NCBI RefSeq assembly: GCF_050315115.1
Contig: NZ_JBNPOJ010000010.1
Span: forward strand, 1-59,842
Length of the DNA stretch: 59,842 nt
Source: Peptoniphilus_A sp022767005
GTDB lineage: Bacteria; Bacillota; Clostridia; Tissierellales; Peptoniphilaceae
Direction of reading: 5' to 3'
In this document: positions 17,463-25,927 of the stretch, piece after piece
Layout: each line of letters starts with the position of its first letter
How positions within the stretch are numbered: position 1 is the first letter of the stretch
The notes under the pieces: model-generated
Databases searched by the model: none
What the model was told of the DNA's origin: nothing
What the model saw: only the letters and a program-made list of their open reading frames with translations
Translations under genes and position numbers: made by a program

Positions 17463-18898
17463 AAATAAAAATAGTTCACACATCGGATTTACATGGATAT
17501 TTTTTCCCCACAGATTATTTAGATAGAGAGGGAAAAGCTATTGGCTATCTCTCTCTTTTAAACAATATAAAAAAAGACGAGTTCACAATTTTAACCGATG
17601 GCGGCGACACTCTCCAAGGCTCATCCTTTGCATATTATGTAAAAGAATTTATGAACTCAGAAATTTTAGCCGACATGATGCAAAATGTAGACTACTATAC
17701 TCTTGGCAATCACGATTTTAATTATGGCTACGATTATCTAAAAAATTACACCAAAAATATGCGTGGAAAATTACTTTGTGCCAATGTTATCGACAAAAGT
17801 GGCGAAATAAATTTATCTAATTATGCAATAAAAGAAATTAATGGATTTAAAATCGGCATTGTAGGAATTGTAACAGACTGGGTAAATCTTTGGGAAAGAA
17901 AAGAAAATTTAGAAAATTTTGAAATAAGAGATTCCTTTGAAACTGCAAAAGAAGTTTTAAAAATATTGAAAAAAGAAAAAACAGACTTTAACATTTTAAT
18001 TTATCACGGTGGCTACGAAATTGATTTAAAAACTGGCGAAAAACTTTCCAATACTAGTGAAAATATAGGCGGAAAAATTGCAGAAGAACTGGACTATGAT
18101 TTAATCTTAGCTGGACATCAACACATGGAACTATCTGGCAAGATAGGTAATACCTTTGCAATAGAAACTCCTGCAAATGGTGCAAAGGCAGCCGTGATAG
18201 AAATAGATACAGAGGATAAAAAAATTTCAGCCTCTTTTATTGAACCAAAACTAGAAGAAAATTATTTAATAAAAAAATATGAAAGCATTGAAGAAAAAGT
18301 CCAAGACTACTTAGATATGCCAATTGCAAAATTATCTCGCGATTATCTCCCAGAAGATAAAATAAAAATGGCAACAGAAGGTTCTGCCTTAGCTGATTTA
18401 ATAAATAAAATTCAGATGGAATACACATCTTCAGACATTTCAATTACATCCTTTGCCAATGTAGTATCAGGTTTAAAGAAAAATTTAACTACAAGAGATG
18501 TTCTAAATACTTATAGATTTCCAAACACTGCAATTGTCCTTGAAATTGACGGCAAAACTCTTCGCGAAGCCCTTGAACAAAACTACACATACATCGAGTA
18601 CAATGGAGAGTATAAAATTGCAAAAAGATTTTTGGAACCAAAGGAAGAACATTACAATTTTGACTTTTTCTATGGCATAAACTTTGAGCTAAATCTGAAA
18701 AAAGAAAATGGAAATAAAATTGGAAAAATTTATTTTAAGGAAAAAGAAATAAAAAATGAGGACAAATTTTCTATTGTCATGAATAATTACAGAGCCACAG
18801 GTGCTGGCGGCTTTGATATGTATAAAAATTTAAAAGTATTAAAAAGCTACGACAAAGAAATATCAGAAATACTTTTAAATTATTTTAGAAATTTATAA
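17459..18898 (+). CDS. 5'-nucleotidase/2',3'-cyclic phosphodiesterase-type metallophosphatase
   Basis: 479 residues. N-terminal calcineurin-like metallophosphatase domain with the metal motifs 'HTSDLHGYF', 'DGGDTLQG', 'TLGNHDFNYG', 'YHGG' and 'LAGHQHMEL'. The C-terminal 5'-nucleotidase domain begins about residue 290 ('NAVSGLKKNLT'-like region, 'FPNTAIVLEIDGKTL', 'GAGGFDMYKNL'). It has no signal peptide or anchor, so unlike most UshA-type enzymes it should act in the cytoplasm. Overlap with phnE by four bases links it with the importer; it may dephosphorylate the imported compound. The substrate is unknown. Confidence 0.88.
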   Translation: MKIKIVHTSDLHGYFFPTDYLDREGKAIGYLSLLNNIKKDEFTILTDGGDTLQGSSFAYYVKEFMNSEILADMMQNVDYYTLGNHDFNYGYDYLKNYTKNMRGKLLCANVIDKSGEINLSNYAIKEINGFKIGIVGIVTDWVNLWERKENLENFEIRDSFETAKEVLKILKKEKTDFNILIYHGGYEIDLKTGEKLSNTSENIGGKIAEELDYDLILAGHQHMELSGKIGNTFAIETPANGAKAAVIEIDTEDKKISASFIEPKLEENYLIKKYESIEEKVQDYLDMPIAKLSRDYLPEDKIKMATEGSALADLINKIQMEYTSSDISITSFANVVSGLKKNLTTRDVLNTYRFPNTAIVLEIDGKTLREALEQNYTYIEYNGEYKIAKRFLEPKEEHYNFDFFYGINFELNLKKENGNKIGKIYFKEKEIKNEDKFSIVMNNYRATGAGGFDMYKNLKVLKSYDKEISEILLNYFRNL

Positions 18899-18974
18899 TT
18901 AAAATACTTTTAGTTTAGTATATTTAAACTAAAACAACTTAAAACCTATTGCAAAGAATATATTAAATGAAAAA

Positions 18975-19005
18975 TATCAGCTCAACCTAATCAGGAGAGC
19001 TGATA
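18975..19005 (-). terminator. Terminator after the isochorismatase-like gene
   Basis: TATCAGCTC (18975-18983) and GAGCTGATA (18997-19005) pair perfectly; on the minus strand five T's follow. Another AT-rich inverted repeat (18908-18934) without a T-run lies between this and the nucleotidase stop. Confidence 0.6.
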
Positions 19006-19087
19006 CACAAAACTTTTCACACTACCTACCTTTTTTACACTTAAATAGTTCCAATTTATTTTTTAGTAATTCCACTTTTTTATTTTT

Positions 19088-19636
19088 TTAATTTAATATT
19101 AAATCTTCTGTTTTTATGACTTCACCATATAATGGAAATATTTCTTTTATTATAAATTCATGCTGTTTTTCTTTTGGTGCAGATATTGCATCTTCTATAA
19201 AGTATATATTGTAGTTCAATTGGTAACCGTCTTTAGCCGATGTATCAATACCTATATGTGTAGAAACCCCAGCAAATACAAGATTTTCTATACCATGACG
19301 TCTTAATTCCAAATCTAAATCAGTGCCAAAAAATGCACTAAATCCTCTCTTTGTAACAAGATAATCATTTTGTCTAATACTTAACCTATTATCAATTTGG
19401 TCAAAACTTTCTTTTACATCTGATAGGGATCGTAATTTTTTATCTGCAGGTAAAATATCTTTATTGTCAATAAAAGCAGTTCTAACAAAAACTATAAACC
19501 CATTTTCCTCTCTAAACTTATTTATTAAGTGATTAGCATTTTCAATAATCTGTATTGCCTTGTGGGGATTCAGTTCAACTGCTGTTACTCCATTTTGTAA
19601 GTCTATTAATATTAAAGCGCTTTTTGAAATATCCAT
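19088..19636 (-). CDS. Isochorismatase-fold hydrolase
   Basis: 182 residues from the second ATG, which has GGAG eight bases upstream; an ATG at 19642 is too close to it. The isochorismatase fold is shown by 'ALILIDLQNGV' (catalytic Asp) and 'VTKRGFSAFFGTDL' (catalytic Lys). The third site, usually Cys in amidases (nicotinamidase 'D-x-C-V'), reads 'GVSTHIGIDTSAKDG' with Gly. True isochorismatases such as EntB and PhzD also lack Cys there (HIG/HVG), so an amidase role is unlikely. It is monocistronic, and no siderophore or menaquinone genes lie nearby. Substrate unknown. Confidence 0.82.
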   Translation of the reverse strand: MDISKSALILIDLQNGVTAVELNPHKAIQIIENANHLINKFREENGFIVFVRTAFIDNKDILPADKKLRSLSDVKESFDQIDNRLSIRQNDYLVTKRGFSAFFGTDLDLELRRHGIENLVFAGVSTHIGIDTSAKDGYQLNYNIYFIEDAISAPKEKQHEFIIKEIFPLYGEVIKTEDLILN

Positions 19637-19684
19637 TTTCATTTCTCCTTTTAAAATAATTTGTAAATAAAATTCATTTATTGT

Positions 19685-20174
19685 TTATAATATAAAATTA
19701 TACCCTTTCTTTACTTCTTTTGGTCTTTTGGTGATAGAAGTTCCATTATTAAACTTTCCTCTAGTTTCTTGAGGCTTTTTTGACTTGACTTCTCTTATTA
19801 GTTTGTAATATCGAAGTCTCTAAGACCAGAATAAAGCCAATTATATATAGTTTTAAAACAGTCAAACTATTTATTCTGGCGACCATTTAGAATGTAATTT
19901 ATCTAGTACTATATTTTTTTAGTATTAGTGTTTCGTATTTCTTCCCTTACATGATGATTTAAATCTCTTGTCTTTATCAGCATCTATGGCTTTGTAGCTC
20001 CTTTACATCTTTTAAGCTCTCTTGAATTTGTAGAATGATGGAAGCCTAAAATTTTGATATTCTTCTAGAAGAATATCACTCTTAATTTAATACCTCTAAC
20101 TTATTTTTCTCATTTAGAGTGAGATATTTATTACTTATATTGACCGACTTGTGTGTTTTTGTAGTTATTAACAT
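19685..20174 (-). pseudogene. IS30-family transposase, heavily decayed
   Basis: Pieces in different frames on the minus strand match IS30 transposases in order: 'NKYLTLNEKNKLEVLN' (about 20100-20145), 'KILGFHHSTNSRELKRCKG' (HTH, about 20010-20065; family 'HHSTISREL'), 'WLYSGLRDFDITN' (about 19800-19840), and 'RGKFNNGTSITKRPKEVKK' (about 19700-19755). Stops and frameshifts lie between. The catalytic DDE part is missing, and no terminal inverted repeats were recognised. It is a dead, 3'-truncated copy. Confidence 0.7.
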
Positions 20175-20240
20175 TTTAAACGAAGTTAGCTAATATGAGT
20201 TATTATTTTTTATTTAGTGTAGCATTTAATTTTACAACTT

Positions 20241-20274
20241 ATCATAAAAAAATAAGACAGTAGCCTGCCTTATT
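20241..20274 (-). terminator. Terminator of the small SLH gene
   Basis: AATAAGACAG (20251-20260) pairs with CTGCCTTATT (20265-20274) with one G-U pair in the minus RNA; seven T's follow. The SLH stop codon lies in the arm. Confidence 0.75.
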
Positions 20275-20932
20275 CGTAGAGATCTCTGCTTCCAAATTTA
20301 ATTTTACTATTATTTAGAGCCTTTTTTTGTGGATAATTGTAATTAGAAATCATCGACCTAAAAAGCGTCGCCGCTTCTGATCTCCTAATTGATCTTGTAG
20401 GATAGAAATTTCCATCAGAGTAACCTCTAAGTATTCCTGCTTCGACTAAGGCACCAACATAACCTCTTGCCGATTCAGCAATCTTACCTCTGTCTCCAAA
20501 TTCATTAGTTGCACTTGCCTTTTGTTGTAGCGAATAAACGTACCCGAGAATTTCTGCAACTTCTTCTCTTGTAATATCCCTCTCTGGATTTAACTTTCCC
20601 GTGGTTGGAATAATGTAGCCTGCTTTTATGCCCTTAGCTACATCGCCATAATACCAATCAGAAGTGTTTACGTCAGAAAAGGTAACTGTATAAGTTTTGT
20701 CGTAGCCAATTAAATTATTAACCGCAGCATAAAACTCAACTCTTGTCATATTGTCGTTAGGTTTAAATGTATTATCATTGTAACCCGACATTATTCCCTT
20801 GTCTGTTATAAAATCAATAGATGATTCCGCCCAATGCCCTCTTGTGTCTTTAAAGGATTTTGCAAATACAGTGCTTGTTAAAATCAATGTTATGGAGATA
20901 ATGATCAATGAAGTCTTTTTAAAAATCTTCAT
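20270..20932 (-). CDS. Secreted protein made of three SLH domains
   Basis: 220 residues from ATG 20930-20932 (AAGGTG upstream; an upstream TTG adds five residues but overlaps that site). A signal peptide ('KKTSLIIISITLILTSTVFA') is followed by three S-layer homology repeats covering nearly the whole protein: 'FKDTRGHWAESSIDFITDKG', 'FSDVNTSDWYYGDVAKGIKA', and 'FGDRGKIAESARGYVGALVE'. Each ends with a GYxD/NxxFxPxxxxxR pattern. SLH domains bind cell-wall polymers, so it is a wall-attached protein without a separate effector domain, perhaps an anchor or truncated. A strong promoter and hairpin lie about 200-300 bases upstream. Confidence 0.88.
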   Translation of the reverse strand: MKIFKKTSLIIISITLILTSTVFAKSFKDTRGHWAESSIDFITDKGIMSGYNDNTFKPNDNMTRVEFYAAVNNLIGYDKTYTVTFSDVNTSDWYYGDVAKGIKAGYIIPTTGKLNPERDITREEVAEILGYVYSLQQKASATNEFGDRGKIAESARGYVGALVEAGILRGYSDGNFYPTRSIRRSEAATLFRSMISNYNYPQKKALNNSKIKFGSRDLYE

Positions 20933-21129
20933 TTTTATCACCTTCAATATTATTATAACTTAATAATGTCTTTTTAAAAGAGATTCTATTTTAAATTTTT
21001 GTTACAAAGAATATATATTGTAATATTATTGAAATATAAGCTAATTTTATACTTTATATAGTGGTATATTGAAGAATTTACATTATTTATAACACAAAAA
21101 GAATTATATACTTATTTAAAAGTTTGCAA

Positions 21130-21204
21130 AATAAAAGAGAACAGATTATGTAAATAGATAACTGTTCTCTAAGGGAAGAAAAAAGATGATGAAGTTTTCA
21201 CTTC
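21130..21204 (-). ncRNA. Candidate short RNA or attenuated leader
   Basis: A consensus promoter (21211-21239) would start a minus-strand transcript near 21204. It holds a small hairpin (GAAGT-gaaa-ACTTC, about 21188-21202) and then a 9-bp hairpin AGAGAACAG/CTGTTCTCT (21136-21144 and 21162-21170) followed by a T-rich tail, typical of an intrinsic terminator. No coding frame fits. It could be a small RNA of ~70 bases or an attenuator for the SLH gene about 200 bases downstream. No known family was recognised. Confidence 0.5.
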
Positions 21205-21210
21205 TCTTGT

Positions 21211-21239
21211 ATTATACTTTACTTAATTATTTTTGTCAA
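21211..21239 (-). promoter_or_regulatory. Consensus sigma-A promoter
   Basis: Minus strand TTGACA (21234-21239) and TATAAT (21211-21216), 17 bases apart: a perfect match. It drives the short RNA and possibly the SLH gene. The stretch 20933-21396 otherwise shows no gene. Confidence 0.8.
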
Positions 21240-21396
21240 GCTTTTATGAAAATATTTTCAGAGAATATTTTTGTTTGTTAAAAGGCTTTATTATTGATAT
21301 TTAGATGAGTGTTTTTAAAATTTAAAATTATTATGAATATATTTGCACAGATTACTTTGTATGTTTTTTATGGTAGAATGTAGTTGAGGTGATATT

Positions 21397-21915
21397 TTGT
21401 TAAAGGATATAATTTTAAAAAGACGAACAGTTAGAAAATATAAAGATAAAGAAATTGACAGAAAAAAATTGGAAGAACTTTTGATGTACGCATCCATGGG
21501 ACCAAGCAACGGAAACTCACATCCCGTTGAATTTATAATTGTCGACGACAAAGAAAAAATCGAAGAATTATCCCAAATGGATTCCTTCGCAACTTTATAC
21601 CTAAAAGAAGCTCCAGCAATAGTAATAGTTATTGCAAATACAGAAATTTGCAAAACTTGGGTAGAAGAAGCTTCTCTTACAGCTGCTTATCTTCAGCTTT
21701 TACTTGAAGAAGAAGGAATTTCATCTTCATGGGTCAATGTAAAAGAAGGCAACACAGCTGAAAAAATCTCTTACGAAGAATATTTTGCTAAAAACTTTGG
21801 CGTTAAAAAACCATACAGAGCACAATGTTTAATACCAATGGGATACAAAAAGTCAGGCACAAAAAATCACGAAGAATTTGATATTTCTTCAAAAGTTCAC
21901 TACAATAAATTTTAA
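21397..21915 (+). CDS. Nitroreductase-family FMN protein
   Basis: 172 residues. Nitroreductase fold: 'ILKRRTVRKYKDKEI' (FMN phosphate binding), 'ASMGPSNGNSHPVEFIIVDD' and 'RAQCLIPMGYKK'. It is a short single-domain member. TTG start with GAGGTGAT upstream; no ATG fits. These proteins reduce nitro-compounds, quinones or flavins with NAD(P)H; the substrate cannot be inferred. Monocistronic, with its own terminator. Confidence 0.82.
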   Translation: MLKDIILKRRTVRKYKDKEIDRKKLEELLMYASMGPSNGNSHPVEFIIVDDKEKIEELSQMDSFATLYLKEAPAIVIVIANTEICKTWVEEASLTAAYLQLLLEEEGISSSWVNVKEGNTAEKISYEEYFAKNFGVKKPYRAQCLIPMGYKKSGTKNHEEFDISSKVHYNKF

Positions 21916-21917
21916 TT

Positions 21918-21940
21918 AAATCCGGTTCTCCGGATTTTTT
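21918..21940 (+). terminator. Terminator of the nitroreductase gene
   Basis: AAATCCGG, loop TTCT, CCGGATTT and a T-run. Confidence 0.85.
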
Positions 21941-21956
21941 ATTTTATAAAAATAGT

Positions 21957-21986
21957 ACAAAAAAATTCACCCTAAGGTGAATTTTC
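21957..21986 (-). terminator. Terminator of the DUF1002 gene
   Basis: AAAATTCACC (21962-21971) and GGTGAATTTT (21976-21985) with a four-base loop; T's follow on the minus strand. Confidence 0.75.
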
Positions 21987-21990
21987 TTAA

Positions 21991-22854
21991 TTATTTAAAT
22001 AAGGAAACTATAAAGTCGATAAACTTTTCTAAAAAGTTTTTTGTATTCTCAACAGCCTTTTCTCCTTCTGGAGAGTTTAAAAATTTTGAAGCCTTATTTT
22101 TGTACTTTACTGCAGTGTCAGCAACTCTATCCCAATCTACGTCAGCGTTTTTCATGTTGTTAAATAGATTTACAAGCTTGTCTTCTTGATTTTTAGTCAA
22201 ATTAATATTGTAATTATTGGCTACAGTTTCAATTATTAGTCTTACTTCTTTTTCATCCTTTGGCATATTCTTTGCAATTGCGTCTTTTACTTCGTATATA
22301 ATGTCATTAGTCTTATCGTCGCCAAGTTCTTCAGATAGTTTGCTTTGCACAACTAATTCTTCATTTGCAACTTTTTTCAATTTTTCAGGAAGTTTCTTGC
22401 CAGTATTTTCTTCATAAGATTTCAAAATTCCTGTGAGCGCTGCTGTTCCGCTTACTTTTCCTGGTGCAGTTACATAAATATCTGCATCTTCAATTCCAAC
22501 TGTATTAAGTGCATTTAAAAATGCACCTTCGCTTACAACGCGAATATTGTCTGAAAGCTCAATGTTTATTCCACTGCCTGCTTTTTTATATTTTACAATT
22601 GCAGAAGAAATTGCCTTGTTGCCAATTTCCTTTGAGGAAAGCACATCGCCTAAATATTTATATTCTTCCTTATTTGTAACTTCAATAATCTTTGCATTTT
22701 CGTCAGCCTTCATCTCACGAAGCATTTCACTTTTTTGAGCCTCGCTTAAATCAGCACCGAGAGTTACTATCTCTTCACCTGATTTTGCAAAAACTGCAGT
22801 TGGAAACATTAATAAACAAAGTCCAATCATAATTATTTTATTTCTAATTTTCAT
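21991..22854 (-). CDS. DUF1002 secreted protein
   Basis: 287 residues from ATG 22852-22854, which has GGAGGAG five bases upstream (an earlier ATG lies within that site). Signal peptide ending 'TAVFA'. The mature start 'EEIVTLGADLSEAQKSEML' is the DUF1002 (PF06207) hallmark, followed by 'ITVTNKEEYKYLG'-like and 'YVTAPGKVSGTAALTGILK'. The C-terminal quarter is helical and ends in a hydrophobic amphipathic segment. The family is common in Firmicutes, with unknown function. Confidence 0.82.
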   Translation of the reverse strand: MKIRNKIIMIGLCLLMFPTAVFAKSGEEIVTLGADLSEAQKSEMLREMKADENAKIIEVTNKEEYKYLGDVLSSKEIGNKAISSAIVKYKKAGSGINIELSDNIRVVSEGAFLNALNTVGIEDADIYVTAPGKVSGTAALTGILKSYEENTGKKLPEKLKKVANEELVVQSKLSEELGDDKTNDIIYEVKDAIAKNMPKDEKEVRLIIETVANNYNINLTKNQEDKLVNLFNNMKNADVDWDRVADTAVKYKNKASKFLNSPEGEKAVENTKNFLEKFIDFIVSLFK

Positions 22855-22933
22855 AATCTCCTCCATTTTTTACATCTTAACATAGGTATATGAATACTAT
22901 TTAAAATTTATGTGAAAGTTTACTTTTTTATGA

Positions 22934-22970
22934 CAAATAAAAGAGCCAGCTAAGCTAGCTCCTTTATTTG
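22934..22970 (-). terminator. Terminator of the engB/lon run
   Basis: Long hairpin: 22934-22950 pairs with 22954-22970 (16-17 bp with G-U pairs, loop TAA) and contains the engB stop codon. The minus RNA ends CUCUUUUAUUU. Confidence 0.75.
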
Positions 22971-23563
22971 TCCTCGTGAAACTTAATCATATCTTCAAAG
23001 ATAAACCACATATCCTTCACTTCATTTTTCTCTGTTGAGGAAAAGGGGATTATATTTTCCCTATGTTCAACGCCAAGTTTTTTGGAAATAAGAGAAATTT
23101 GTTTATCTATTTGTGATCTTTTGATTTTATCTTTTTTCGTTGCAATAACTATTCCAGAAAATCCTGAATGAATGATGTAGTCATACATTTGCTTGTCCAA
23201 ATCCGTTGGTTCGTGTCTAATGTCTACAAGTAAAATTGTTTCCAAAAGATTTTCTCTATTTTCTAAATATCTATTAATTATTCCTGCCCACTTTTCTTTT
23301 TCTGTCTTTGCAACTTTTGCGTAACCATAACCTGGAAGGTCTACAAGGCGAAGGGCATCATTTACTTTGTAAAAATTAATCGTCCTAGTTTTTCCCGGCG
23401 TGGAAGATGTCCTTGCAAGATTTTTTCTGTTCAACATTGCATTTATAAAGGATGACTTTCCCACATTGGATCTTCCTGCAAAGGCAAATTCAGGAAGATT
23501 TGCAATTGGATATTGATTCTCTAAAACTGCAACTTTTTCTAATTCTGCTTTACTTATCTTCAT
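22964..23563 (-). CDS. engB: Ribosome-biogenesis GTPase EngB/YsxC
   Basis: 199 residues. TrmE-Era-EngA-EngB-type GTPase: G1 'GRSNVGKSSFINAML', G2 'SSTPGKTRTINFY', G3 'VDLPGYGYAK', G4 'TKKDK' and G5 'FSST'. It helps the late assembly of the 50S subunit. ATG 23561-23563 is chosen because AGGTG lies seven bases upstream; an in-frame GTG at 23572 is also possible. The start lies inside lon by 14 bases, and lon-engB order is typical. Confidence 0.92.
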   Translation of the reverse strand: MKISKAELEKVAVLENQYPIANLPEFAFAGRSNVGKSSFINAMLNRKNLARTSSTPGKTRTINFYKVNDALRLVDLPGYGYAKVAKTEKEKWAGIINRYLENRENLLETILLVDIRHEPTDLDKQMYDYIIHSGFSGIVIATKKDKIKRSQIDKQISLISKKLGVEHRENIIPFSSTEKNEVKDMWFIFEDMIKFHEDK

Positions 23564-25883
23564 TAAAATCACCTATTGCAATTTCTGCAACTTCTTTAAA
23601 AGTTGAAACAGTTTTTATATTAAGTCTTTCCACTGCTGCCTCTTCGATTTCCTTTAAATCTCTTTTGTTTTCAGATGGAATTATTACTGTATTAACGCCA
23701 AATCTTTCTGCTGCCAAAAGTTTTTCTTTTAGACCACCTATTGGAAGAACTTTGCCGCGAAGTGTAATTTCTCCAGTCATGGCAACATCACTTCTAACAG
23801 GTCTTTTTGTCAGTGCAGACAAAACTGATGTGGCAATAGTAATTCCTGCTGAAGGTCCATCCTTTGGAACTGCACCTTCTGGCACGTGAATGTGGATGTC
23901 CTTTTCACTTCTAAATTTTGGATCAATTTTAAATTCCTCTGCATTAGATGCAATATGTGAAATGGCAGCGATAGCAGATTCTTTCATTACATCGCCGAGA
24001 GAGCCAGTGAGAGTTAGATTTCCCTTGCCTGGCATTACTGTTGTCTCTATTACAAGGGTAGTACCTCCAACTTCTGTCCATGCAAGTCCATTTACTGAAC
24101 CCACTTCAGAATTTTTTTCTCTTTCATTTATCAAATAAATTTTTTCACCGAGAAAATCTGAAATATTTCTCGTAGATACAGATACTTTATCTAAATTTTC
24201 TTCCACAATTTTCAGCGCAGCTTTTCTCACAATTTTTGAAATTTGTTTTTCAAGACCTCTAACTCCAGATTCACGAGTGTAATAATCAATTATGTCCTTT
24301 AATGCTTTTTCAGAAATACTTATATTTTCTTTTTTTAAGCCATTTTCAGAAATTTGTTTTGATACTAAATATTTTTTTGCAATATTTAATTTTTCATTTG
24401 GAGTGTAGCCACCTATATCAATTAATTCCATTCTATCAAGAAGTGGTCTTGGGATAGTCTGCGTTGTATTTGCCGTTGCTATAAAAAATACATTGGAAAG
24501 GTCAAAGGGAAGCTCCATATATCTATCTGTAAAAGTATTATTTTGCTCTGGATCAAGAACTTCAAGTAATGCAGATGCGGGATCACCCTTAAAATCATTT
24601 CCAATTTTATCTATCTCGTCAAATAAAAATACTGGATCGTTTTTTCCTGCTTTTTTCATCAAACTTATAATTCGACCTGGAAGTGCTCCAATATAAGTTC
24701 TTCTATGTCCTCTAATTTCTGCTTCGTCGGTGATACCTCCAAGGCTCATTCGAACAAATTCTTTGTCTAGAGATTTTGCAATGGACTGTGCAATAGAAGT
24801 CTTTCCAACTCCTGGAGGTCCTACAAGGCAAAGTATTGGTCCTCTGCTTTTGTCGCCGGATAAAATCCTAACTGCGATAAATTCTAAAATTCTCTCTTTT
24901 ACATTCTCAAGCCCATAGTGTTCGTCGTTTAAAACTTTCCTTGCATCACTTAACTTTACTTTTTCTCCTCCACCTTCCATCCAAGGCAGATCTAAGATCC
25001 AATCCAGATAATTTATCAATATTGAATAATCAGGCGACTGTGAATTTAAGTTGCGAAGTTTCTTTAGTTCACTAAGGGCCTTTTCCTTCACTTCGTCAGG
25101 AAGTTTTTTTTCTTCAATTTTTTTCTTATAGACTTCAGTTAGTTCGCCCTCGTCTTCGCCATCGCCTAGTTCTTTGTGAATTACACGAAGCTGTTCCTTT
25201 AAATAATACTCCCTTTGAATATCGTCCATTTTCTTTTTAACTTGGTCATTGATATTTTTTTCGATAGAAAGAATTTCAATTTCCTTTTTCATTATCTCGT
25301 GAAAAGCAACAAGTCTGTCGTAAATATCAGTCGTTTCAAGCAGTGTCTGATACTCTTCTAATTTAAAATTTAGATAACCCACAACTGTGTCGATAAATCT
25401 TGATGGATCATCTGTGTCTGCAATATTAGAGAGAAGTCCTGGAAAAAATTTTTCATCAAGGGAAGCGTAATTTTCTAAATCATTTAATGCAAGGCGAAGT
25501 GCTGCTTCGACTTTATCGTCTTCAGTATAGTCAATTTCGTCTTCTTCTAAAATTTCTATTTCAGCTTCTATCATTTCCGCTGTAATATCTAAATCAGAAA
25601 TTTTTGCCCTCTCTTCACCTTCAACTAAGACTCTTACAACTCCACCAGGCAATTTTAAAATTTGTTTTATAGTAGCCACAGTCCCAACTTCAAAGAGATC
25701 ATCTCTCTTTGGATCTTCTACTTCTAATTCTCTTTGTGCCACCAAAAAAATTTTTGAATCTTGCATTTCCGACCTTTCAATTGCGTTTACAGAAATCTTT
25801 CTGCCGCAATCGAAGTGCATGACCATGTGTGGAAAGATTACTAAATCTCGAAGAGGAATAAGTGGTAATTTAATTTTTTTCAT
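23550..25883 (-). CDS. lon: ATP-dependent protease Lon
   Basis: 777 residues, full length. N-terminal Lon substrate domain ('LPLIPLRDLVIFPHMVMHF'), coiled coil, AAA+ with Walker A 'GPPGVGKTS', Walker B 'FLFDEIDKIG', and a C-terminal protease with catalytic Ser in 'PKDGPSAGI' and Lys in 'GLKEKLLAA'. It degrades misfolded and regulatory proteins. It follows clpX after a hairpin and overlaps engB. Confidence 0.96.
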   Translation of the reverse strand: MKKIKLPLIPLRDLVIFPHMVMHFDCGRKISVNAIERSEMQDSKIFLVAQRELEVEDPKRDDLFEVGTVATIKQILKLPGGVVRVLVEGEERAKISDLDITAEMIEAEIEILEEDEIDYTEDDKVEAALRLALNDLENYASLDEKFFPGLLSNIADTDDPSRFIDTVVGYLNFKLEEYQTLLETTDIYDRLVAFHEIMKKEIEILSIEKNINDQVKKKMDDIQREYYLKEQLRVIHKELGDGEDEGELTEVYKKKIEEKKLPDEVKEKALSELKKLRNLNSQSPDYSILINYLDWILDLPWMEGGGEKVKLSDARKVLNDEHYGLENVKERILEFIAVRILSGDKSRGPILCLVGPPGVGKTSIAQSIAKSLDKEFVRMSLGGITDEAEIRGHRRTYIGALPGRIISLMKKAGKNDPVFLFDEIDKIGNDFKGDPASALLEVLDPEQNNTFTDRYMELPFDLSNVFFIATANTTQTIPRPLLDRMELIDIGGYTPNEKLNIAKKYLVSKQISENGLKKENISISEKALKDIIDYYTRESGVRGLEKQISKIVRKAALKIVEENLDKVSVSTRNISDFLGEKIYLINEREKNSEVGSVNGLAWTEVGGTTLVIETTVMPGKGNLTLTGSLGDVMKESAIAAISHIASNAEEFKIDPKFRSEKDIHIHVPEGAVPKDGPSAGITIATSVLSALTKRPVRSDVAMTGEITLRGKVLPIGGLKEKLLAAERFGVNTVIIPSENKRDLKEIEEAAVERLNIKTVSTFKEVAEIAIGDFNEDK

Positions 25884-25895
25884 TTTTCACCTTCT

Positions 25896-25919
25896 AAAAA
25901 AGCCGTGGCAACCACGGCT
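25896..25919 (-). terminator. Terminator between clpX and lon
   Basis: AGCCGTGG (25901-25908), loop of three, CCACGGCT (25912-25919), then TTTTT on the minus strand. Lon is translated just after it, so read-through or a separate promoter must exist. Confidence 0.8.
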
Positions 25920-25927
25920 AAATATAT

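Noticed and set aside
18908..18934. AT-rich inverted repeat after the nucleotidase as terminator
   Set aside because: It has no T-run on either side and consists almost only of A/T pairs; termination there is not supported.
23452..23889. 145-codon plus-strand frame over engB/lon
   Set aside because: It is antisense to conserved protease and GTPase motifs.
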